DNA of 36,927 bases, taken from NCBI GenBank assembly GCA_017465475.1, contig JAFTWC010000045.1:1-36927 (forward strand), written 5' to 3'. Made by a program: the position numbers and the translations under genes. Positions within the stretch are counted from its first letter, which is position 1. Each line of letters begins with the position of its first letter. This stretch comes from Lachnospiraceae bacterium. Its GTDB lineage: Bacteria; Bacillota; Clostridia; Lachnospirales; Lachnospiraceae. This document shows, one piece after another, positions 16,875 to 24,723 of this stretch. The notes beneath the pieces are model-generated. The model saw only the letters and a list, made by a program, of their open reading frames with translations, was not told the DNA's origin and searched no databases.

Positions 16875-17594
16875 ATGCTGAAGATAGCAGTTGTAGACGA
16901 TGAAGTTACAGTGGCGGCTCGGACGGAACGCTTGTTGATAGATGTGTGTAAGGAGTTACAGTTAGAGGCGGAAATCGATACTTTAGGTTCCGGAGAGGAA
17001 GCAGTTCGCTTTTTGAAGGAGGATGCGGTATACCATTTGATCTTTTTAGATATTGAAATGGGAGCCTGCAGCGGTATTGATGTGAGCAGGTTTGTACGTG
17101 AAGCATTACAGGATGATATGACCCAGATTGTGTATGTTACCGGAACAGAAGGGTATGACAGACAGTTGTTTCAGTTCAGGCCTTTTGGCTTTATTGAGAA
17201 GCCGGCAACTGCGGAAAAGGTAAGTGAGATACTTGCGAAGTATATGCGTATTTATGGTCTTAAGCAGGAAGTTTTTGAGTATAAGTCCGGTCATGGCACC
17301 TATTGGGCGAAGTTAAGTGATATTTTGTATTTTGAGAGCGAGGACCGTAAGGTACGGATGCAGACACTGACAGGGGAAGAAACTTTTTACGGTTCGCTTA
17401 GAAAACTCTCCGTGCAGCTTTCGGAGAAAGGTTTTTTTATGCCGCATAAATCCTATCTGGTAAATTATCGGATGATAAAATCCTTTCACCCGGATGTTCT
17501 GACTTTACTGAATAACGCTGAGATTCCCATAGCAAAAGGGAAACGGAAAGAGATTGCAAGATTACAACTGATGATGGAAAATGGGGGACGGTAA
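16875..17594 (+). CDS. AgrA-like LytTR response regulator
   Basis: 239 residues. Receiver domain 1-120 with acidic pair Asp8/Asp9, phospho-acceptor Asp59 in L-I-F-L-D-I-E-M, Thr in V-Y-V-T-G and Lys in I-E-K-P. C-terminal LytTR DNA-binding domain about 132-235: F-E-Y-K-S-G-H-G-T-Y-W, I-L-Y-F-E-S-E-D-R-K-V, M-P-H-K-S-Y-L-V-N-Y-R-M-I and P-I-A-K-G-K-R-K-E-I. LytTR domains bind paired 9-bp direct repeats about two turns apart, and such a repeat sits before agrD (18881-18908). First gene of the agr block; the kinase gene overlaps its 3' region closely (1-nt gap to ATG 17596). Confidence 0.95.
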   Translation: MLKIAVVDDEVTVAARTERLLIDVCKELQLEAEIDTLGSGEEAVRFLKEDAVYHLIFLDIEMGACSGIDVSRFVREALQDDMTQIVYVTGTEGYDRQLFQFRPFGFIEKPATAEKVSEILAKYMRIYGLKQEVFEYKSGHGTYWAKLSDILYFESEDRKVRMQTLTGEETFYGSLRKLSVQLSEKGFFMPHKSYLVNYRMIKSFHPDVLTLLNNAEIPIAKGKRKEIARLQLMMENGGR

Positions 17595-17595
17595 G

Positions 17596-18894
17596 ATGGA
17601 GTTTGATACTTATACGATAGTTTATTTGATAACGAATTTGTTTAATATTGTGGTACTTCATAGATTTATGATAACATTTTTTGATAAAAGACGGGTTACA
17701 GCGGGAGTATGTGCACTGACGTATATTTTTCATTTTGTAGTGTCGAGTCTTTTGTATTTGTACGTGGATATTCCTTTGCTGACACTACTCGTCAACTTTC
17801 TATTGATTTATTTAATTTCTCTGAATTACAAGGCAAATGCATTAAAACATATACTGAGTTCTCTTTATACGTTAGCATTTTGTTTACTTACCGAGGTGAT
17901 AGTTGCAGCATATATCGGATATTTTCAATATTCTGTTTTTACCGAAGGGAATTTTAGCAGTAGCATGGGATTAATTGCAATGCGATTAATTTCTTATATG
18001 GAAGCGTTACTTCTTTATAATTTTAAGTCCATTCGACGAAATTATGAAACAAAATTATCTGTTTGGTTGGCATCTGTACTTATACCGGTAATTACATTCA
18101 TATTACATGCATTTATTGTGAATTCTGATGATGCAACACAGACAAAGGTGTTAGTAGCGACTGTGTTAATCTTGTTGATAAATGTTACAACCTTTTATTT
18201 ATATGATTCTCTAGCGACCAGTTACATAAAAATTGCGGAAAATGCAGTGTTGGAAAAGGAACGTGAACTTTATTTTAATCAGTGTACTATGATGCAGAAT
18301 TCAACCAATGAATTGCGGGCGTTTCGTCATGATTTAAAGAACCAGTTGATTGGTGTATCAGAGCTTATAAGTGGCAGGAGGTATGAGGAGGCGAAGAAGT
18401 TAGTGGGAGGACTGTCCGGAAAGCTAAATACAAAGCTGTTATTCAGTACGACAGGCAACATCTCGGTAGATAGTATTATAAATTATAAGTTACAAAATAC
18501 AGGAAATGAGCAGATTCGTGTGGAAACAGAGATTGCGATTCCGGCAGAGTTTGATATGGATATTGCGGACTGCATTACGGTTCTTGGTAATCTTTTAGAT
18601 AATGCCTTGTATGCTCTGCAACAGGTAGAGGAGCAGGAGCGATACTTGAAATTAGAGGTAGTGTTTGACAAAGGGCGTTTGATGATTCAATGTGCAAATC
18701 CCTATGTGACAGAGGTGCAATATGAAAAAGGTAGAATAGTAAGTGCAAAAACTGACCGAACTATGCATGGGTTTGGTTTGAAAAATATAGAATCGGTGGC
18801 AAAAAAATATGGTGGCTATATGAATGTGAATCATGGGGACGGTACTTTTATTGTGGATGTTTTACTGTATCTTCCCGTTGACTGCAAAAAGTAG
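17596..18894 (+). CDS. AgrC-like sensor histidine kinase
   Basis: 432 residues from ATG 17596, chosen because GGGGGAC at 17583-17589 gives good RBS spacing; ATG 17581 overlaps the regulator gene. N-terminal ~200 residues form six or so membrane helices, the peptide-sensing half in AgrC. Phospho-acceptor His245 lies in F-R-H-D-L-K-N-Q-L, followed by a GHKL ATPase: N-box L-G-N-L-L-D-N-A-L-Y-A-L, then H-G-F-G-L-K-N-I and Y-G-G-Y-M-N-V. Expected to autophosphorylate on binding the cyclic peptide made by the downstream agrD-agrB and to signal to the LytTR regulator upstream. Its last codons carry the first half of the predicted LytTR-binding repeat. Confidence 0.95.
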   Translation: MEFDTYTIVYLITNLFNIVVLHRFMITFFDKRRVTAGVCALTYIFHFVVSSLLYLYVDIPLLTLLVNFLLIYLISLNYKANALKHILSSLYTLAFCLLTEVIVAAYIGYFQYSVFTEGNFSSSMGLIAMRLISYMEALLLYNFKSIRRNYETKLSVWLASVLIPVITFILHAFIVNSDDATQTKVLVATVLILLINVTTFYLYDSLATSYIKIAENAVLEKERELYFNQCTMMQNSTNELRAFRHDLKNQLIGVSELISGRRYEEAKKLVGGLSGKLNTKLLFSTTGNISVDSIINYKLQNTGNEQIRVETEIAIPAEFDMDIADCITVLGNLLDNALYALQQVEEQERYLKLEVVFDKGRLMIQCANPYVTEVQYEKGRIVSAKTDRTMHGFGLKNIESVAKKYGGYMNVNHGDGTFIVDVLLYLPVDCKK

Positions 18895-18941
18895 CCTTTT
18901 TACTGCAACTTCTCGCACAAGATGTCGTTTTATGTTAGATT
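18881..18941 (+). promoter_or_regulatory. LytTR-binding direct repeat and activator-dependent promoter of agrD
   Basis: ACTGCAA occurs at 18881-18887 and again at 18902-18908, 21 bp start to start (two helical turns). It is followed by TG-T-TAGATT (extended -10 at 18936-18941) whose -35 position (18913-18918, TCGCAC) is far from consensus. A direct repeat ending just upstream of a defective -35 is the classic layout for an activator contacting RNA polymerase. LytTR regulators of the AgrA type bind such repeats; the assignment to the RR at 16875 is inference. Confidence 0.65.
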
Positions 18942-18982
18942 ATGGTTGCCCAAAAGGATAAAGGAAAGGAGGGGACTGTGGC

Positions 18983-19126
18983 ATGAAGATATTTCGCGGG
19001 AAAAGTATGCAGGTTCTGGCTACGTTTGCGTTGATTGTAGCAACAATGGTTACTAATTCAGCATGTTTTTATATTGCTCATCAGGAGCCGTTGCCTGAAT
19101 GTGCGAAAAGGCTTCGTAAATTTTAA
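18983..19126 (+). CDS. agrD: AgrD-like cyclic autoinducer peptide precursor
   Basis: 47 residues; AAAGGAGGGG RBS at 18966-18974. Three parts as in AgrD: a basic then hydrophobic N-terminal leader (1-24), a peptide core around Cys28 (N-S-A-C-F-Y-I-A), and a C-terminal tail E-P-L-P-E-C-A-K-R-L-R-K-F recognised by AgrB. Aligning the conserved Pro of the tail (Pro38) with that of staphylococcal AgrD places the AgrB cut after Ala32, giving a five-residue thiolactone ring C-F-Y-I-A with an N-terminal tail of undetermined length. An extra Cys40 in the tail is unusual. The TAA stop shares one base with the agrB ATG (TAATG). Confidence 0.92.
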   Translation: MKIFRGKSMQVLATFALIVATMVTNSACFYIAHQEPLPECAKRLRKF

Positions 19127-19716
19127 TGTTTGGGAATTTATCGAAGTGTATAACCGAAAGGTTGCTTATGAATGGTACGATTTCAAGGGAAGACAAAGAA
19201 ATTTACGTATACGGAATGCAACAAGGTATGATTGCTTTGTTGAACCTTGGAACGACGATACTACTCGGAATGGTATTCGGAAAGCTGTTAGAATGCATTG
19301 TTTTTATGGTGGCATATATGCCACTTCGAAGCTTTGCCGGAGGATACCATGCTAAGACAGCGATACGCTGTTACATTTTCTCAATTGTGATGATGAGCGC
19401 AGTACTTTGGGTAATGAGATATGTGATGTATTCCGGTCTCGTATGCGGTTGTCTGACTGCAATCTTTGGTAGTATGATATGGTTTCTTGTACCTGTGGAA
19501 GATAGAAATAAACCGCTGGATGATGTGGAGAAGGTCGTCTATAGGAAACGAGCAAGAGGAATATTACTGTTTGAAATTGTAATCATGGTTATTTCATTGT
19601 TATTAAATGATAAGCGCATTGCTATATGCATGATGATGGTGTTTGGCATTATGGCAATTATGCTGTTATTGGGGCAATGGAAGAATAGGTATTTGAGAAA
19701 ATTACAAAATTTTTAA
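19126..19716 (+). CDS. agrB: AgrB-like membrane endopeptidase for the autoinducer peptide
   Basis: 196 residues. Catalytic His75 and Cys82 (R-S-F-A-G-G-Y-H-A-K-T-A-I-R-C) have the spacing found in staphylococcal AgrB (His77/Cys84). Around them are four to six membrane helices and a basic cytoplasmic N-terminus. The protein cuts the AgrD C-terminal tail and forms the thiolactone. Start overlaps the agrD stop, so translation is probably coupled. The 39-nt gap to the next gene contains an AGGAGG but no terminator or promoter. Confidence 0.95.
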   Translation: MFGNLSKCITERLLMNGTISREDKEIYVYGMQQGMIALLNLGTTILLGMVFGKLLECIVFMVAYMPLRSFAGGYHAKTAIRCYIFSIVMMSAVLWVMRYVMYSGLVCGCLTAIFGSMIWFLVPVEDRNKPLDDVEKVVYRKRARGILLFEIVIMVISLLLNDKRIAICMMMVFGIMAIMLLLGQWKNRYLRKLQNF

Positions 19717-19755
19717 CGTGAATCAGTGTAGAAAACAGAAGGAGGATGAGCTTTT

Positions 19756-20142
19756 ATGAAATGCATGAAGAAAGTATTAGCATGTACATTATTGGTAGCC
19801 ACGACTTTTATGACGAGTGGCGTAAGTAAAGTAGAGGCATTTGAAGATCCATATGCAGAATTTTATTGTCATGAAACACAAAGAGAATTGCGTTGTGTAG
19901 GACCGATGAGCAGTACTGGAATTACGATTCCTCATTTAGTGATCAATTCATCGAATGTATCGGTTTATTGCGGTGTGGTGGAAATCTATGGAAGACATGA
20001 TTTGCATTGTGTAAAGTGTCACGAATACGTAGATAGTTTGGAGCTTCCACATGTAAGATACCATGACATATGTGACACGGAGAACGGTTTGTGTCAGGAG
20101 TATTATAAAAATAATATTGAAAAAAAAGAGAATGAAATGTAA
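19756..20142 (+). CDS. Small Cys-rich secreted protein of the agr locus
   Basis: 128 residues; RBS GAAGGAGG. Signal peptide about 1-28 (M-K-C-M-K-K, hydrophobic core, V-E-A-F). The mature part (about 100 residues) has seven cysteines, including C-V-K-C-H-E and an I-C-D-T-E-N-G-L-C motif, plus several His (Y-C-H-E-T, H-D-L-H-C). The pattern suggests disulfides or metal binding. It ends in a Lys/Glu/Asn-rich tail. Secreted or cell-surface; no family recognised. Directly behind agrB and before the lipoprotein pair, so probably quorum-controlled; possible roles are secreted effector, bacteriocin-like product or accessory to peptide perception, none shown by the sequence. Confidence 0.75.
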   Translation: MKCMKKVLACTLLVATTFMTSGVSKVEAFEDPYAEFYCHETQRELRCVGPMSSTGITIPHLVINSSNVSVYCGVVEIYGRHDLHCVKCHEYVDSLELPHVRYHDICDTENGLCQEYYKNNIEKKENEM

Positions 20143-20151
20143 ATGCATAAA

Positions 20152-20192
20152 CAAGTACGAGAGCTTTTCATGTTGGAAAGCTCTCGTACTTG
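20152..20192 (+). repeat. 16-bp perfect hairpin just before the lipoprotein RBS
   Basis: CAAGTACGAGAGCTTT (20152-20167) / complement (20177-20192), 9-nt loop, ending 7 nt before the AAGGAGGAG of the next gene. No T-run follows, so it is not a standard terminator; a processing or mRNA-stability element within the operon is more likely. Confidence 0.75.
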
Positions 20193-20211
20193 CAGAAGGA
20201 GGAGATGACGC

Positions 20212-21348
20212 ATGAAACTAAAAAAAATCGGATATGTATTGGGGATTATGTGTATTTGCACGCTTGCTGCCTGCGAAAAAGCGGAGTCGGGAGATACGCT
20301 GGTAACTCCCGGTGCGACGAAGAGTGTAATGAGTGATGTGACGAATGAGGCAGAAATGTCAGCAGAACCTGTAGAGAAAAACGTAACAAAGGCGCCGGTG
20401 GCAACCAAGACACCTGTAGTGAAGGAGAAAGAAACAGAATATACAAATGTAACCGAGGTTGTAACCGGAGAAGCATGGGAGCTTGGTAATTTACAGGGAA
20501 ACCTGTTGAATGAGGGCTGGGTTTGTGAGAACGACGGAATGGTATATTATAGAGATTGTAATCACGATAACTTTTTGTGTAAAATGAATCCGGACGGTTC
20601 CGGAAAGCAGATATTGGCTGAAGAAGTACCGAGAGCAATCCAGGTGGTAGGAGACTGGGTATATTTTATAGATGACGAGGCGGACGGGGCACAGCGAGGA
20701 AGGATGAAGCGTGTCAGCAAAAACGGTGGAGAGGTAACCGTAATCGGAGAGGATAAGGCCGGCTACATGCTTGTAACAGAGAAAGAAATTATTTATACTT
20801 CGTATGATATCAAGAAAATGAACCTGGACGGAAGCGAGTGTTGTGTGGTTCAGAAGTTTACGGGACAGCTTGAGTATGCATGGCTTAGTATTTTTGGAGA
20901 TTGTGTTTTTACGGCGGATATTTTTTCCGGGAAAAAGTTGTATGCGGTAAAGAAGGATGGTAGCGGGCAATACATATTGGATGAGGGCGCACTATATCCT
21001 ACGGTAAACGGGGATGCATTGTGGTATGCGGGAAAGAAAGGAGCATTAACAAAACTTTCTTTGACAACGGGAGAAAAAAAAGTATGGGATGGAACCTATG
21101 CAATGAGAAGTGTTCAGTATAAGGACAAGGTGTACTATCACGATTTGGATGATATTTATGCAATAGGGGAAGCGAATCAGGAACCTGTGAAGCTATATCC
21201 GAAGGATTCTGCAAGAAGACATTTTATTGAACTATTCTGGGTTGCAGCGGATAGAATATATTTTTGTGACTATATGACGGATAAAGACATAACGACAACC
21301 TTTCTGTATATGGATTTGACCACCGGAGAGGTGGGAATTGTTCCGTAA
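20212..21348 (+). CDS. Lipoprotein with DUF5050-like beta-propeller, copy 1
   Basis: 378 residues. Lipobox L-A-A-C at about 18-21, so lipid-anchored outside the membrane. Residues 22-75 are a Thr/Val/Lys-rich spacer. The rest is made of short repeats typical of DUF5050 propellers: W-V-Y-F-I-D-D, M-N-P-D-G-S-G-K, M-N-L-D-G-S, K-V-Y-Y-H-D, R-I-Y-F-C-D. These domains are thought to act in binding or sensing at the surface. It is followed after 66 nt by a near-identical copy; by my count the two differ at about 19 of 298 positions from N-V-T-E-V-V-T onward, but strongly in the spacer. Confidence 0.85.
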   Translation: MKLKKIGYVLGIMCICTLAACEKAESGDTLVTPGATKSVMSDVTNEAEMSAEPVEKNVTKAPVATKTPVVKEKETEYTNVTEVVTGEAWELGNLQGNLLNEGWVCENDGMVYYRDCNHDNFLCKMNPDGSGKQILAEEVPRAIQVVGDWVYFIDDEADGAQRGRMKRVSKNGGEVTVIGEDKAGYMLVTEKEIIYTSYDIKKMNLDGSECCVVQKFTGQLEYAWLSIFGDCVFTADIFSGKKLYAVKKDGSGQYILDEGALYPTVNGDALWYAGKKGALTKLSLTTGEKKVWDGTYAMRSVQYKDKVYYHDLDDIYAIGEANQEPVKLYPKDSARRHFIELFWVAADRIYFCDYMTDKDITTTFLYMDLTTGEVGIVP

Positions 21349-21414
21349 AAAGAAACTTTTTATGGAGAGAATCGGTTGAGACTGAAATGTACTTGCAGAA
21401 GGAGGAAAAGACGC

Positions 21415-22509
21415 ATGAAACTTAAAAGAATAGGGCATATCTTTGGAATTATGAGCATCTGTATGATGGTTGCTTGTGGGAACCCGGAGCTGGGAGAAAC
21501 AACAAAGGCTACTAGTGTAACAAACGGAGTGGAGGTATCGGAAAATCATACTGAGAAGACGGTGACAAAAGCTCCGACAGAGGAAGCCAAGAAAGCAGAA
21601 TTTGCAAATGTAACCGAGGTTGTAACCGGAGAGGCATGGGAGCTTGGTAATTTACAGGGAAACCTGTTGAATGGGGGTTGGGTTTGTGAGAACGACGGAA
21701 TGGTATATTATAGAGACTGCAATCATGATAGTTTTTTGTGTAAAATAAATCCGGACGGTTCCGGAAAGCAGATATTGGCTGAAGAAATACCGAGAGCAAT
21801 CCAGGTGGTAGGAGACTGGGTGTATTTTATAGATGACGAGGCAGACGGGGCACAGCGAGGAAGGATGAAGCGTGTCAGCAAAAACGGCGGAGAGGTAACT
21901 GTAATCGGAGAGGATAAGGCCGGCTACATGCTTGTAACAGAGAAAGAAATTTTCTATACTTCAATCGACATTAAGAAAATGAATCTGGACGGAAGCGCTT
22001 GTTGTGTGGTTCAGGAGTTTATGGGACAGGCTGAGTATGCATGGCTTAGTATTTTTGGAGATTGTGTTTTTACGGCGGATGTTTTTTCAGGGAAAAAGAT
22101 GTATGCAGTAAAGAGAGATAGTAGCGGGCAATACCTATTGGATGAGGGTGCACTATATCCTACGGTAAACGGGGATGCATTGTGGTATGCGGGAAAGAAA
22201 GGAGCCTTAACAAAACTTTCTTTGACAACGGGAGAAAAAAAGGTATGGGATGGAACCTATGCTATGAGAAGTGTTCAGTATAAGGACAAGGTGTACTATC
22301 ACGATTTGGATGATATTTATGCAATAGGGGAAGCGGATATGGAACCTGTGAAGCTATATCCGAAGGATTCTGCAAGAAGACATTTTATTGAACTATTCTG
22401 GGTTGCAGCGGATAGAATATATTTTTGTGACTATATGACGGATGAAGACATAACGACAACCTTTCAGTATATGGATTTGACCACCGGAGAGGTGGGAATT
22501 GTTCCGTAA
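21415..22509 (+). CDS. Lipoprotein with DUF5050-like beta-propeller, copy 2
   Basis: 364 residues from ATG 21415 (AGGAGG at 21400-21405; an upstream in-frame ATG at 21376 gives no signal peptide at the right place). Signal peptide with lipobox V-A-C-G at about 20. Spacer (about 22-60) shorter than and unlike that of copy 1; propeller nearly identical. Changes cluster at surface-type positions (for example Y-T-S-Y versus Y-T-S-I, K-F-T-G-Q-L versus E-F-M-G-Q-A), which may tune binding. Its 3' end reads on into the solute-binding protein gene, whose RBS lies 32 nt after the stop. Confidence 0.85.
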   Translation: MKLKRIGHIFGIMSICMMVACGNPELGETTKATSVTNGVEVSENHTEKTVTKAPTEEAKKAEFANVTEVVTGEAWELGNLQGNLLNGGWVCENDGMVYYRDCNHDSFLCKINPDGSGKQILAEEIPRAIQVVGDWVYFIDDEADGAQRGRMKRVSKNGGEVTVIGEDKAGYMLVTEKEIFYTSIDIKKMNLDGSACCVVQEFMGQAEYAWLSIFGDCVFTADVFSGKKMYAVKRDSSGQYLLDEGALYPTVNGDALWYAGKKGALTKLSLTTGEKKVWDGTYAMRSVQYKDKVYYHDLDDIYAIGEADMEPVKLYPKDSARRHFIELFWVAADRIYFCDYMTDEDITTTFQYMDLTTGEVGIVP

Positions 22510-22555
22510 AAAGAGACGAAAGGGATTATGGTGGTTTCGTAGGGGAGGTATTATG

Positions 22556-24649
22556 ATGAAGCGTGTGATGACTTGTTTATTACTGATATTTTGTTTTTGT
22601 GGCTTGTGCGGATGTAAGAAAAACGCGGAAGAGAAGAAAGTGGAAACGGAAGCGGATTTTGTTTATCCCACGGATGACATTTCCTTGTTTTGTTTGGATG
22701 AGGAAGGAAATCTGTATGCTTATAAAAAGGATACCGGAAGTATTGGTGTGTTTGATAAGGACGGAGTACAGATAAAAAACATTCAGGTGGCAGAAAAGGA
22801 GTATTTTACACTTTGTTATGGGAACGGAGTTTTGTATGCCTTGATTGCCGGAGACGGGGATGCAATGTACGTAAACGGAGTCTGTTTGGTGGAAATCTCA
22901 CAGGAGGACGGAAGCTTGAAGACGCTTTATGAAAACCCGAATGCGTATGCTGCGCATAATTTGACCTACGGAGCCGGAAGGTTGTTTTTTGTTGAGAGAG
23001 AACCGGTTGAGACAGAAAAATCGAATATGTTAAGTGACCTTGCGGGGAGGTACACGTATGCGGGAGAACGGTTGATGAGCTTTTCTTTAGAGAGTGGTAG
23101 GGCAGAGGAGCTTTTAATCGACCGAATCAAAGCTTTTACAGAGAAGGATGAGAAAACGCTTTTTGTATATGCCTATGATTTTGATTGCGGAAAGTATTAC
23201 TTTGCAACATATGAGCCGGAAACGGGTGTGATGGGGCAGAAAAGCTATGTGGGAGAGTATTTTAATGTATTTTTAGAGGATTTTGCCTATGATGAGGAAA
23301 ATGACAAGCTCTTGCGGGAAGAGGTTTTAAAAACAGTGCTGGTGGCCATGGATCCGGCAGAGATTGAGAATCAGTCCAGTTTCTATAATGTAGACGGAGT
23401 GTTGGGAGGAATTGGTTTGTGCTGTCAGAGGGGGCGTAGTTATTTTCTTTTAAACAGCAAAGTACACCGGATAAAAAACGATAATTATATAAAAGAGTAT
23501 GAACCATTGAGGATTTATTACAATACCCATGTGTTTGAAATACCGGAGGGAACCGGATTTGAAATCAATATGGTGAAGGTAGATGACGAAACCATGGCAA
23601 TGTCCATGATGGCAGGCGACAGTGATTATGATTTTCTGTTGCTTTCTACCGATTCTCCGGTGGCGGAACAGATTCGCCGGGTAGGAGCTTATGAACCGCT
23701 AAATAAAGTAGAAGGCGTGGAAATCTACTTGCAAAACAGTTTTGAGTTTATGAAGGAAGCGGCAACAGATACCAACGGAGCAGTATGGATGCTTCCTTGT
23801 GATATCAGCTGTGACGTGTTGGTGTACAATCCGGAGCTGTGTAAGGAGTACGGAGTGGATTTGGATACGAAGTATTCCAATGAAACGCTGTACCAGTTGC
23901 AGAAAGCGTTGGAGAAAGCGGAAGAGAACGGAAATCCGGCATATTACAGTTATCATTTTAAGAGTGAATATAATCGTCTTATGAATATGTATCTTGCAGA
24001 TTATGCGGTAGTAAACGGAGTAGCAAGCTTTGATACTCCGCTGTTCCGAAAGTATTCCGAATGGTATAAGACGGAGAGAGACAGCAGCAACGATAATGTA
24101 TACCGTTATTCGTATATGAATCCGGGGGCATCGGCTCCTTATCTGGGGGCTACAGAGGAGGAAGTAGCAGCTTATTTTAAGGAGTACTTTTCTCAAGTGG
24201 CAGTGGCAGCAACGGAGAAGAAGACATTATCCCAAGAATATAGTGTAAGTGTGGACGGAGGGTCTTACGGATTTTTAGATTATGATTTCTTTTCTGCCAA
24301 GCCGATGCCGTCCTTGGAGGAAGATAAGCAGGGGGAGAATCTCGCGGATGCCTATATTCTTGTGGTAAATCCGAAATCGGCGCATCTTGAGGAGGCAAAG
24401 GAATTTTTGACTGTGCTGACGGAGCGGCTGATTGGAGAAGAGAGTATTTACCGTACCAGGGTGCTTACCGGAGAGTATAACGCATTGGAACGTAAGGTAC
24501 ATGAAATCTATGGAAATTCAAGGATTGTCTTTTCCTATCCGGATGATGTGTTCTGGAAAGAATACTTGAACTATTTAAACGGTGAGAAGTCTCTGGATGA
24601 GGTGATTCCTGAGTTGGAGCGTAAGTTAAATTTGTATTTAAAAGAATAA
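22556..24649 (+). CDS. Large lipoprotein with C-terminal ABC solute-binding domain
   Basis: 697 residues from ATG 22556 (GGAGG at 22544-22548, 7-nt spacing); ATG 22553 is one codon longer. Lipobox L-C-G-C near 18-21. Residues about 40-310 look like a propeller-type sensor domain (L-Y-A-Y-K-K-D-T-G-S, repeated strand-turn units). Residues about 320-697 resemble a family 1 extracellular solute-binding protein: Y-D-F-L-L-L-S-T-D-S, G-A-V-W-M-L-P-C-D, V-L-V-Y-N-P-E-L-C, and S-A-H-L-E-E-A-K-E-F-L. The adjacent MalF/MalG-type permeases support a role as the binding protein of an importer. The substrate cannot be inferred; the N-terminal fusion is unusual. Confidence 0.8.
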   Translation: MKRVMTCLLLIFCFCGLCGCKKNAEEKKVETEADFVYPTDDISLFCLDEEGNLYAYKKDTGSIGVFDKDGVQIKNIQVAEKEYFTLCYGNGVLYALIAGDGDAMYVNGVCLVEISQEDGSLKTLYENPNAYAAHNLTYGAGRLFFVEREPVETEKSNMLSDLAGRYTYAGERLMSFSLESGRAEELLIDRIKAFTEKDEKTLFVYAYDFDCGKYYFATYEPETGVMGQKSYVGEYFNVFLEDFAYDEENDKLLREEVLKTVLVAMDPAEIENQSSFYNVDGVLGGIGLCCQRGRSYFLLNSKVHRIKNDNYIKEYEPLRIYYNTHVFEIPEGTGFEINMVKVDDETMAMSMMAGDSDYDFLLLSTDSPVAEQIRRVGAYEPLNKVEGVEIYLQNSFEFMKEAATDTNGAVWMLPCDISCDVLVYNPELCKEYGVDLDTKYSNETLYQLQKALEKAEENGNPAYYSYHFKSEYNRLMNMYLADYAVVNGVASFDTPLFRKYSEWYKTERDSSNDNVYRYSYMNPGASAPYLGATEEEVAAYFKEYFSQVAVAATEKKTLSQEYSVSVDGGSYGFLDYDFFSAKPMPSLEEDKQGENLADAYILVVNPKSAHLEEAKEFLTVLTERLIGEESIYRTRVLTGEYNALERKVHEIYGNSRIVFSYPDDVFWKEYLNYLNGEKSLDEVIPELERKLNLYLKE

Positions 24650-24723
24650 TATGACCGGACTGAAAGTGCATGTTAGAAACGGAAGCGGGGGAGCAGATTT
24701 TCCGCGGAAAGGTAGGGATAGCG

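Larger units (their letters stand above)
20186..22509 (+). repeat. Tandem duplication of the lipoprotein gene
   Basis: Copy 1 is 20186-21348 and copy 2 is 21389-22509. Homology begins at GTACTTGCAGAAGGAGG, inside the 3' arm of the hairpin, and ends at the stop codons (GTTCCGTAAAAAGA in both). A block around 20980-21170 / 22140-22330 is almost identical at DNA level, while the segment after the lipobox has diverged in length and sequence. Confidence 0.9.

Noticed and set aside
19074-19355. 93-codon plus-strand frame overlapping agrD and agrB
   Set aside because: Out of frame with both; agrD and agrB are strongly supported by motifs and overlapping start/stop.
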